Source: an uncultured Clostridia bacterium
GTDB lineage: Bacteria > Bacillota > Clostridia > Oscillospirales > Ruminococcaceae
Direction of reading: 5' to 3'
Assembly: GCA_945931735.1 (NCBI GenBank)
Contig: CAMEPN010000081.1
Location: forward strand, 1 to 7,693
DNA length: 7,693 bases
Shown: one piece after another, positions 1-6,625 of the stretch
Numbering within the stretch: the first letter of the stretch is position 1
Layout: each line of letters begins with the position of its first letter
Made by a program: the position numbers and the translations under genes
Notes under the pieces: generated by a model
What the model was told of the DNA's origin: nothing
What the model saw: the letters and a program-made list of their open reading frames with translations, nothing else
The model's database searches: none

Positions 1-3000
1 TTTCGTGATGGACACGATGGAATCCTTGTTGTTCGGGTCGAACGCGTTTTTGGTGAAATCGCTCTTGAACGTAAAGGATTTGTCGAACAGCCAGTTGCCC
101 TCGCTGTCGTAGGACGCGTTGCCGCTTATCTGCGCGCTCGCGAGGTTGAAGGTCTTAAGATTGAACGTATACAGATCGGTGTTGATAAGCCCGAAAAGCT
201 GCGCCTTTACAAATGCGTCAAGCTTTGCGATAAGATCCGCCTTGAAATCAAACGCAAACTTTGTGTTATCCGGCTCCTTGGAAATACCCAGCCCCTTGTC
301 GCCGTAGGTAAAGCCGATACCGCCCTCAAGCTCACCCTTGATATCGCCGAGCAGCGTACCGCGCAGTCCTGCCTTGACATTGAACATCTTGGACATACCC
401 AGCATGAGGTAAGCCTCAAGCCCTATGCCCGCGACTGCCTCCGCGTCTATCTTGCCGTTGGTCTTGAGTATCTTATCCTTGGTGTCCGCTTCGAGCGTTG
501 CGGTTGCGTTTGCCTTAAGGAACGCGCCCGCGAAAATATCTCCGCCGAATCCCACGAACGGTATCGGCGTTATCTCCGCGCCAAGCTCTACCTGATGAGG
601 AATATTCTTCGCGGTGATATCGCTCTTATTCGGGAAGTTGGATTTCGGAATTTTTACGCCGTATTCGACAGTAACGCTCTTCTTGTCGACGTCTAACGTT
701 GCGGACAGGTCGTCTGTCACCTTGACGGAGAACTTCGTTCCGTGGAAGATAAGGTTTTCCTTGTCATAATCAAATTTCTTCGTCGCGAGGTTGTAGGTCG
801 CTTCCGAAAGGGACACCTTGAGATTTTCTGCCATTCCGCAGAGCTTGTCGAAGAATGTGTCGTCCGAATCGTCCTCAGAGTCCTTGTCCTTTTTATAGCC
901 CTCGAGCGACAGATTCTTCAGCTTGACGAGCTTTTCGTCGGCAGAGCTGTCGTCAAACTCCATGGATTCGATTTTCGCCGAGGCAAGCTTCGGGATAGTT
1001 GCCTCAAGATCGCCAAGCTCGCTGATGACCGGTATGAAATTTTTGTCCTTTTTGAACTGCACCTTCGCTGAACCGCCGCCCTTGAAATACTTCGACGTGA
1101 TGCTCACCTCGCCGCCGAGCGTAAAGCCGTCGAAATCCCCCAGAACGCCGATAGTCGGGTTCCCGACAGAAAGAAATCCGTCAATTATGTCTACCATCTT
1201 ATTATATTTGCAGGACAGCTCGGAAAAGGTAATGCTCTTGTCGGCGTTGAGCGCAAGCTCGCTTGCCGTCATCTCCAGATCGCCGAGAACGCCCGGCAGC
1301 TTCGGGAATGACGCAGACACTTCTCCTATCTGGAACGGGATTGCCTCCGTGGAGGTAAATTTCTCCGCGTGAAGCTCGATGCCCGGGAAATTTATGTCGA
1401 CCTCGAGGTCATCGGTGACGGGGGATATCTTCTTTTTCCCGCCCTCGCTTTCTATCGAAATGCCTATGCCGCCGCCGAAGAACACGGTGCCCTCCTGAAA
1501 AATCGGTATCTCGTTTTCGGGTATCTCGGATATGGAAGCCTTTGCGCCCGTTTCGGTTATTTCAAGCTCGGCGTCGCCAAGCTCGGTATCCAGCACGCTC
1601 AGCTCCTCGAGCGTTACCTTGAGAAGCCCGTCCTTGCCCAGCAGACCATTTTTTGATATCTCGAGATTTTTGCCGTGGAAATCAATAGCGGACGCCTTTA
1701 TTATATCCTTGAAATTAATTCCGTCCTCTAGCCCGTAAAGGCTCGCGAAAACATTTGTCGCCTTGATAGTCTTGTCGACGTAGGACAGATCCTCCGCGTC
1801 GAAATTGAGCATATCCTGAACGCGCACCTTGAGCTTGCCCTTTGTTTCGATAGACGGAGTCATGTTTTCAAACGTAAAAAATCCTTTCAGATCTTCCGTC
1901 ATGATATTATATTCGATGCCGTCCTCATCTCCGCCGGAATAGTCCATATTAAGGTTGTTGAAGAGCGCAAAGAGGATAAACCCTTCCTTTGCAGTCCGCG
2001 CAGCAGCGACTGTCGCCGCGTCGATAGAGAACGCGTCGTTTTTGATATTTTCGCCGTGAAGAACAAGGTTCTGGAACTCAACGCCCTGTTTTGAGAGAGA
2101 AAGCTCGTTCACCCTGCCCTCTAGCTTTTCTATCTCCATCTCGCCTATCGTGCCGGATATCTCGGCTTCGGCGTTATTGACAACGATCCCGCTTTGCGAA
2201 ATGTCCGCCTTGATATCCTTGAGGAATATTCTGCCCTCATCGCTGTCCTGAACTACCGCTTCCTTTGCGGTCACGGCAAGGTGATTTTCTCCGTCCGCGC
2301 TCAGTCCCGCGGTTATCACAGCGTCCTTAAAGGTCTTGCCGAAAAGCTCGATGTCCTGCCCCTGAAAAGCGACCTCAAGCGACCTGTCGGAAAGCAGGAT
2401 AGACGTCGAGGCGTCGACTGCGTCCATCAAATATTGCTTTCCGAAAAGCGTAAGGCGGTATCCGAGGTTTCCCGGACAGGGTACGCTCAGCCTGCCCTGC
2501 GCGTCAAATTCCGCAGAGGTAGCGCCGCCCTCCTTGCGCAGCTCTATCGGGGTCTTTTTGAAGCCAAAACACCATTTACCCAGCTCAATCCCCATGACGG
2601 GAGCGCCGTCCTCGCCCTTTTTGAGCACGGCGGAAGCCGATTCGGTCTGAAACAGCTTGTTAAATTCCTCAACGTTTTTCTTGTCGAAAGGCACCGGTTC
2701 CGTTTCGGGAATGATACCGCTGTCGTCGAGCGCGATGTTTCCGCTCATATCAAAGCTTTTCTTGCCGAAAATCCCTATCGGAAGCTCAACATGAGCCGTA
2801 TTTGCGGAAACGATCCTCCCCTCGGACATAATATTCTTCAAATTCATTGAGAATCCTCTGCCCGTTATATCGACAGCTGTCCCCGAAAAATTCGTTGTAA
2901 CGTCGCCCGCGCCGTCGCTCACGAAGAAAAGCCCCGTTTTGACATTGGTTTCGTTGTTGTATTTGAAGTCCATCGACGCTATCTCGCCGAATTTATCCGT

Positions 3001-3639
3001 GTCGGAAACATACTCGTGCTGTAAATGAAACACTCCGCCGTCGACGGAAAGATCGCGGAAATCGCCCATGAAATTAAGCTGCGCTTTTTCGGAGGTGTAG
3101 TCGGCAGTCGCCTTGTTGCTGAAAAGTCCCCTTTTAAACGTAGCCTTGGGGTTAAGAAGGCGCAGAGCTTTCCTGTATTCGATGAAATTAACGGCAGCCT
3201 CGTTGACGATTTCGCCGCTGTCGGTCTTCATTCTGTCGAGAGATGCCTCCGAAATATCCGCTTCCTTCGGCGCTTCGGAGGACATGGTTATGCTCGCGCC
3301 CTCCTGCGCCTGATAGGAGTTTCCGCCCGACTGAAACGAAAGCTTCGCCAGCAGGAAATTCTCGTATCCGTTGTCGGAGCGCTGCTTGTTCGCACCGGTC
3401 GTCATGTCGCCCTTTTTATATCTGCTGTTGAACTTAAAGAAGCTGATAATGCGCTTGAAAATGCCCATTTTCTTGCCCTTGCGCTCCTTTGAGTCGGACT
3501 CAGACTTTATCGCCTTGAGCTGCTCGAGATTGCTCTCGATCTCGGCGTTTTCCGACGACAGCCGCGCGTTTTCCTCATTGTTGCGTCGCTGCTCATCATT
3601 GGCTTCCTTACGCACCTCAGCTGCGGATTTATCACCCAC
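1..3639 (-). CDS. Giant unrecognised beta-rich repeat protein, 3' end outside window (at least 1213 aa)
   Basis: The frame is open from a GTG at 3637-3639 to the left edge with no stop, giving 1213 residues without a C-terminus. Residues 8-57 are very charged and probably helical or coiled-coil. They lead into a basic amphipathic stretch, 'KKMGIFKRIISFFKF' (56-70). From about 90 onward the protein is dominated by alternating hydrophobic/polar residues and short turns, typical of stacked beta strands. A degenerate D-L-E repeat occurs between about 677 and 915. An acidic loop, KKDKDSEDDSDD, lies at 916-927. Residues about 1014-1115 are rich in Gly and Ala ('FGGDIFAGAFLKANATATL', 'GTLLGDIKGELEGGIGF'). 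There is no signal peptide, membrane helix or catalytic motif. It follows the ATPase by 11 nt. I recognise no family. Candidate roles, all inferred, are particle cargo, a structural or fibre component, or an assembly factor. A toxin or enzyme domain could lie beyond the edge. Confidence 0.88.
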   Translation of the reverse strand, partial: MGDKSAAEVRKEANDEQRRNNEENARLSSENAEIESNLEQLKAIKSESDSKERKGKKMGIFKRIISFFKFNSRYKKGDMTTGANKQRSDNGYENFLLAKLSFQSGGNSYQAQEGASITMSSEAPKEADISEASLDRMKTDSGEIVNEAAVNFIEYRKALRLLNPKATFKRGLFSNKATADYTSEKAQLNFMGDFRDLSVDGGVFHLQHEYVSDTDKFGEIASMDFKYNNETNVKTGLFFVSDGAGDVTTNFSGTAVDITGRGFSMNLKNIMSEGRIVSANTAHVELPIGIFGKKSFDMSGNIALDDSGIIPETEPVPFDKKNVEEFNKLFQTESASAVLKKGEDGAPVMGIELGKWCFGFKKTPIELRKEGGATSAEFDAQGRLSVPCPGNLGYRLTLFGKQYLMDAVDASTSILLSDRSLEVAFQGQDIELFGKTFKDAVITAGLSADGENHLAVTAKEAVVQDSDEGRIFLKDIKADISQSGIVVNNAEAEISGTIGEMEIEKLEGRVNELSLSKQGVEFQNLVLHGENIKNDAFSIDAATVAAARTAKEGFILFALFNNLNMDYSGGDEDGIEYNIMTEDLKGFFTFENMTPSIETKGKLKVRVQDMLNFDAEDLSYVDKTIKATNVFASLYGLEDGINFKDIIKASAIDFHGKNLEISKNGLLGKDGLLKVTLEELSVLDTELGDAELEITETGAKASISEIPENEIPIFQEGTVFFGGGIGISIESEGGKKKISPVTDDLEVDINFPGIELHAEKFTSTEAIPFQIGEVSASFPKLPGVLGDLEMTASELALNADKSITFSELSCKYNKMVDIIDGFLSVGNPTIGVLGDFDGFTLGGEVSITSKYFKGGGSAKVQFKKDKNFIPVISELGDLEATIPKLASAKIESMEFDDSSADEKLVKLKNLSLEGYKKDKDSEDDSDDTFFDKLCGMAENLKVSLSEATYNLATKKFDYDKENLIFHGTKFSVKVTDDLSATLDVDKKSVTVEYGVKIPKSNFPNKSDITAKNIPHQVELGAEITPIPFVGFGGDIFAGAFLKANATATLEADTKDKILKTNGKIDAEAVAGIGLEAYLMLGMSKMFNVKAGLRGTLLGDIKGELEGGIGFTYGDKGLGISKEPDNTKFAFDFKADLIAKLDAFVKAQLFGLINTDLYTFNLKTFNLASAQISGNASYDSEGNWLFDKSFTFKSDFTKNAFDPNNKDSIVSITK
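895..1611 (-). repeat. Region encoding degenerate ~45-residue beta repeats in the giant protein
   Basis: Residues about 677-915 contain five related turns: TELGDAELE (D689), PVTDDLEVD (D744), GVLGDLEMT (D787), GVLGDFDGF (D835) and SELGDLEAT (D877). The spacings between the aspartates are 55, 43, 48 and 42 residues. Each is preceded by a hydrophobic strand, in three cases containing proline (LPGVLGD, PTIGVLGD, PVISELGD), and followed by an alternating strand. The repetition is visible in the protein and not as DNA identity, so it is old and diverged. The boundaries are approximate. Confidence 0.55.
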
Positions 3640-3644
3640 GAAAT

Positions 3645-3653
3645 CTCACCTCA
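3645..3653 (-). promoter_or_regulatory. Ribosome binding site deciding the GTG start of the giant gene
   Basis: The minus strand reads TGAGGTGAGATTTC and then GTG (3637-3639). The TGA at its upstream end is the ATPase stop codon, and GAGGTGAG lies five bases from GTG. No ATG near this site is in frame, and the first in-frame ATG is codon 58. I therefore take GTG as the real start, with translation coupled to the ATPase. Confidence 0.8.
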
Positions 3654-5711
3654 CAGAAACATTGAATATTTTCCGAAGTCTTCCTTGACCAGCAGCCTGC
3701 CCTGCTTGGAAAGCTGCTTTCTGACCGCCCGCAGAATATGCGACATATTCACGGGAGCGTCCTCCTCCGCCGCAAGGAAAGCGGCAGACATTACCGTATT
3801 CTTTATCACCGCGCCCGAAAGCTCGAACTGACGGGCGAGGTACTCGAAATCTATACCCTCGTCGACAGGCATCTCGGGCGGGAACATCTTCTTCCAAAGC
3901 TCCAGCCTGCGCCCCTCGTCGGGGAACGGGAAATTGATGACGTAGCTTATGCGGCGCATGAACGCGCTGTCGATGTTCTGAAGCAGGTTCGTCGACATCA
4001 GCACGACCCCGTCGAAGCTCTCCAGCTTTTGCAGCAGGAACGACGTTTCAACGTTGGCGTACTTGTCGTGGCTGTCCTTTATCTCGGAGCGCTTTCCGAA
4101 CAGCGCGTCCGTTTCGTCGAAGAACAGTATCGCGTTGCTCTGCTGCGCGATGTCGAATATCTCCCCGAGGCTCTTTTCCGTTTCGCCGATGTATTTCGAC
4201 ATCACCTGCGAAATATCCACGCGGTATGCGGGAATCCCAAGCTCCCTCGCAACAATGGTAGCCGCCATAGTCTTGCCCGTTCCGGGAGGGCCTGCGAACA
4301 GCACGGTAAGCCCCCTGCCATAGGCGAGCCTGCTGCCGAAGTTCCATTTATTGTACACGACATGGCGGTATTTCACATGGGCGCACGCCTCCCGCAGGAG
4401 CTGCTTTTCCTCCTCGGGAAGAACGAGGTCGTCAAGCGTGAATTTGCTCTCGATAAGCTGCGCCTTGTCGCCCATGCAGTTTTCGGTCAGCCTGCCGCAG
4501 CACTCGTCGAACAGGCGCTCGTTCTGCTCCCCGCCGAGGCGTATCCTCTCGCTTACGGAGGACGCCGCCTGCTTTATCTGCTTCGGCGTGAAGCGGAATT
4601 TGTCGGCGATCTCCCACAGAAAATCAACGTCGAAGCCCTGCTCCCGCCACAGGTTATAGCGCTGCTCGTCGGAAAGCTCGGGCAGTTTTATGTCATACAC
4701 GGTCATATCAAGGTCGGGCGCGGAGAGCTGTTCTCCGATAAGGAAAATAAGCGACGCCGCGCGCAGGGCGTTCGTACACAGCCGCTTAAGCGACGTGTCC
4801 GCGGAGTTTTCGGGGACATTTGTCACGCAGAAATAGCACTGCCGCATTATCAGCGCGCAGATGATGTCCTTGTCGGTTTCGTCCTTTTCCTTGTCGGAAA
4901 GCGCGGAGTATTCCTTTATATCGACGAAAAGCACGGGATTACCCGTCAGCGCGGCGCACTGCATGAGCAGATGGCTCCTGCCGCTGCCCGCTTTTCCCGC
5001 AACGGACACCGCCATGCTCCTGCCCGAGCGCATTATCCCCGTTATCTCGTCGTACTGCTGCTTATAGCAGATATACCCCGCTTTTTTCAGCGAGCGCAGC
5101 TTGGTGGAGCCGCTGTTTGCGGGAAATCTGTCGGTCGACAGCAGCACCGAGAAATACCTCCGCAGCTTAAGCTGCGAGCGCAGCGGGTTTTCGGGGCATT
5201 CCTCGAACAGATATTTTACCATTGTATCGCAAAGCCTCGGCGCGGCGGAATAGTCGCCATGTGCGAAAATGTCCAGCGCCAGCTCAAGCGTCGGCGCGGT
5301 AAGCTTTACGTTGTCGTTTATGTACCCAAAGGTCTTTTCGTAGTCGGTGTTGATTAGCGGCATAGCGGCGAATGCGATGATGAACCGCTCCAGCATTCCG
5401 AAGCCGAAGCCCGCGCAGATATGATCGAGAGGGAGCACCACGCCGTTTTCCGCCGAAGCGCGCGACAGCTTTTCGATGTCGGAATAGATGTCCGCCGCGC
5501 GGCGCTTTCCCTCCTCCGAAAGGACAAAGCTGCGGTGAGAAAATACGTTTTCCGCCTCCTCGAGCGACACGACAAGCCCCTTGTACTTTTCATACGGCGT
5601 ATCGCTCACCGCCATATTGCGGACTATCTGCTCGATATATTCCGAAAGATAGACCGAGATAAGCTTCTCGTAGGCGCTGAGCTGCTCCGCCGAGCTTGTG
5701 AAATACTGCAT
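3651..5711 (-). CDS. Pvc15/Afp15-type tandem AAA+ ATPase of a contractile injection system
   Basis: This 686-residue protein has two ATPase-like regions. The C-terminal one (about 425-686) is intact: Walker A GPPGTGKT (474-481), Walker B ILFFDETDA with D532-E533, sensor-1 STN around T574-N575, paired arginines R586-R587 as finger candidates, and the sensor-2 region 'LSGAVIKN' (631-638). This is the AAA ATPase found in PVC/Afp-type extracellular injection systems, where Afp15/Pvc15 is needed for assembly. The middle region (about 215-400) looks like a decayed AAA domain. Its P-loop-like GKAGSGRS (239-246) has arginine (R245) where the essential lysine would be, and its Walker-B-like 'LIFLIGE' lacks the DE pair. 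Residues 1-200 are helical and of unknown role. No signal peptide is present, so it acts in the cytoplasm. The PAAR-like gene lies 33 nt upstream. The TGA stop sits inside the ribosome binding site of the giant downstream gene. Confidence 0.95.
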   Translation of the reverse strand: MQYFTSSAEQLSAYEKLISVYLSEYIEQIVRNMAVSDTPYEKYKGLVVSLEEAENVFSHRSFVLSEEGKRRAADIYSDIEKLSRASAENGVVLPLDHICAGFGFGMLERFIIAFAAMPLINTDYEKTFGYINDNVKLTAPTLELALDIFAHGDYSAAPRLCDTMVKYLFEECPENPLRSQLKLRRYFSVLLSTDRFPANSGSTKLRSLKKAGYICYKQQYDEITGIMRSGRSMAVSVAGKAGSGRSHLLMQCAALTGNPVLFVDIKEYSALSDKEKDETDKDIICALIMRQCYFCVTNVPENSADTSLKRLCTNALRAASLIFLIGEQLSAPDLDMTVYDIKLPELSDEQRYNLWREQGFDVDFLWEIADKFRFTPKQIKQAASSVSERIRLGGEQNERLFDECCGRLTENCMGDKAQLIESKFTLDDLVLPEEEKQLLREACAHVKYRHVVYNKWNFGSRLAYGRGLTVLFAGPPGTGKTMAATIVARELGIPAYRVDISQVMSKYIGETEKSLGEIFDIAQQSNAILFFDETDALFGKRSEIKDSHDKYANVETSFLLQKLESFDGVVLMSTNLLQNIDSAFMRRISYVINFPFPDEGRRLELWKKMFPPEMPVDEGIDFEYLARQFELSGAVIKNTVMSAAFLAAEEDAPVNMSHILRAVRKQLSKQGRLLVKEDFGKYSMFL

Positions 5712-5714
5712 TTT

Positions 5715-5723
5715 CTCACCTCC
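5715..5723 (-). promoter_or_regulatory. Strong ribosome binding site of the AAA+ ATPase gene
   Basis: The minus strand reads GGAGGTGAGAAA directly before the ATG at 5709-5711. The GGAGG core is seven bases from the start codon, which fixes the ATPase start. An out-of-frame ATG overlaps the upstream end of this box (ATGGAGG) and is not the gene start. Confidence 0.8.
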
Positions 5724-5744
5724 ATAGTTTATTTATCCGCCTTA

Positions 5745-6134
5745 TTACGGCAGCTTCACCGTCGCCTGCCCCGGGTTGGTTATCGAAATGACCCCGCCCC
5801 ACATACAAGTCAGCTTGCAGGAGTCGGTAAGCGCAGGCTTGTTCCCTATCATAACAGTCGGGCAGCCCGGCGCCCACGGAGCGGCGGTCGACGGCATACA
5901 CGGCTGCGGGGTAAGCACCCCGAGCGCCGCCGCGGTTGCCGCCGCGACCTGCGGATTTGCCATGCTGCTGCACATTCCGAACGGCATTACGTTTACGTTG
6001 GGTTTATTGTCCATTATGGTCGCCGCGGGCTTCGAGCAGCCCATGACCTTGTTTTCGGGGGTAATATTCAGCGTCGACGGGGCAGCCCCGAACGTGCAGC
6101 TGCACATTGCTCCCGCTGTTACCAAAAGCGACAT
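5745..6134 (-). CDS. DUF4280 PAAR-like spike-tip protein
   Basis: This 129-residue protein matches the DUF4280 PAAR-like family (PF14107) along its whole length. It shows 'GAMCSCTFGAAPS' (8-20), 'ATIMDNKPNVNVMPFGMC' (38-55), 'NPQVAAATAAALG' (60-72), 'LTPQPCMP' (74-81), 'APWAPGCPTVMIG' (85-97) and a closing 'CKLTCMWGGVISITNPGQ'. PAAR-type proteins form a small beta prism that sharpens the central spike of type VI and extracellular contractile injection systems. Effector domains can be attached to them, but none is fused here because the protein ends just after the core. It has eight cysteines (11, 13, 33, 55, 79, 91, 106, 110) and no histidine, so any bound metal would have to use cysteine. 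The gene ends with two in-frame stops, TAATAA, and a third TAA three codons on. It is followed by the longest gap in the window, 33 nt, before the ATPase. Confidence 0.93.
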   Translation of the reverse strand: MSLLVTAGAMCSCTFGAAPSTLNITPENKVMGCSKPAATIMDNKPNVNVMPFGMCSSMANPQVAAATAAALGVLTPQPCMPSTAAPWAPGCPTVMIGNKPALTDSCKLTCMWGGVISITNPGQATVKLP

Positions 6135-6140
6135 CTGCTA

Positions 6141-6148
6141 CCTCACTC
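6141..6148 (-). promoter_or_regulatory. Ribosome binding site built over the upstream stop codon
   Basis: The minus strand reads GAGTGAGGTAGCAG before the ATG at 6132-6134. The TGA stop of the 160-residue gene is embedded in this GAGTGAGG box, with GAGG six bases from the ATG. This supports the PAAR-like start and implies coupled translation. Confidence 0.65.
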
Positions 6149-6625
6149 TGTTCCCGCAGTGACCGTCACCGACTGCCCCTGCGATATCTTTCCTCCGAAC
6201 GGGGGAACGCTTACAACGCCTGAAGCCCTGTCCCAGCCGGTTATCGCCGCGCTGTGCTTTCCGCAGCGGAGCGTGCAGCCCTCGAGCATTGCGGGGAGCT
6301 GCCCCGCGGGACTTACCACGGTTATACTCTCCGCGCCCTTGTTCGCCTGTTCCGCGGCGAGCAGCGTAAGCTCCGTCGGCGGGATATTGTTGCTCTGCAG
6401 ATAGACCGCGGCGCTTTTTCCTCCGTCCCAGCACAGCTCCCGCGGCGCATAGCCCTGCATTGAAACGGAGATCCTCTCGCCCTCGCGCATCGGCGTTATG
6501 AACACATAATAGCCGCCGTCGCGGTGCATGGCGCGCTCTCCGTCCTTAGTCACGACCGCCTTTTCCAGCGGGGAGAAGCTTTCCGCTCCCCCTACTCTTA
6601 AAACAAAGCTGACCGAAATCCTCAT
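6143..6625 (-). CDS. Unrecognised 160-aa predicted all-beta protein in an injection-system operon
   Basis: I do not recognise a named family. The frame opens upstream, but the chosen ATG (6623-6625) overlaps the preceding TGA as ATGA and is preceded by a purine-rich AGAGGGCAGAGAAG. A start at 6733 would overlap the DUF4255 gene by 112 nt. Residues 1-75 read like a small beta sandwich of the carboxypeptidase-regulatory or Big type: alternating strands 'RISVSFVLRV', then 'DGGYYVFITP', then 'ERISVSMQGYAPRELCW'. Residues 76-85 are a linker containing 'IPPTE'. Residues 99-160 form a second beta-rich part with 'SITVVSPAGQLPAMLEG', 'GVVSVPPFGG' and 'GQSVTVTAG'. There is no signal peptide or membrane segment. 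Its place between the Pvc16-like and PAAR-like genes, with an 8-nt gap to the latter, suggests a particle component, perhaps a partner of the spike or cap. That role is inferred from position alone. Confidence 0.85.
   Translation of the reverse strand: MRISVSFVLRVGGAESFSPLEKAVVTKDGERAMHRDGGYYVFITPMREGERISVSMQGYAPRELCWDGGKSAAVYLQSNNIPPTELTLLAAEQANKGAESITVVSPAGQLPAMLEGCTLRCGKHSAAITGWDRASGVVSVPPFGGKISQGQSVTVTAGTE

Noticed and set aside
2194..2850. A 218-codon plus-strand open frame, with similar ones near 742, 1369 and 3025, opposite the giant gene
   Set aside because: All are in codon register with the giant gene. I counted only about 10 TTA/CTA/TCA codons in its 1213 codons, which is enough to explain these antisense openings. 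No ribosome binding site or motif supports them.
3738..5357. A 539-codon open frame on the plus strand opposite the ATPase gene
   Set aside because: It is in exact codon register with the ATPase and exists because TTA, CTA and TCA codons are rare in these genes. Its composition is odd (Arg/His/Gln-rich) with no recognisable motif, while the opposite strand has unmistakable AAA+ motifs.
5712..5744. The AT-rich 33-nt gap as a possible internal promoter or terminator
   Set aside because: I see no convincing -35/-10 pair, no hairpin and no T-run; only the ribosome binding site is supported.
5421..6404. A 327-codon plus-strand open frame across the ATPase start, the PAAR-like gene and the 160-aa gene
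   Set aside because: It runs antisense through three supported genes and their junctions, is in register with two of them, and shows no domain-like sequence.
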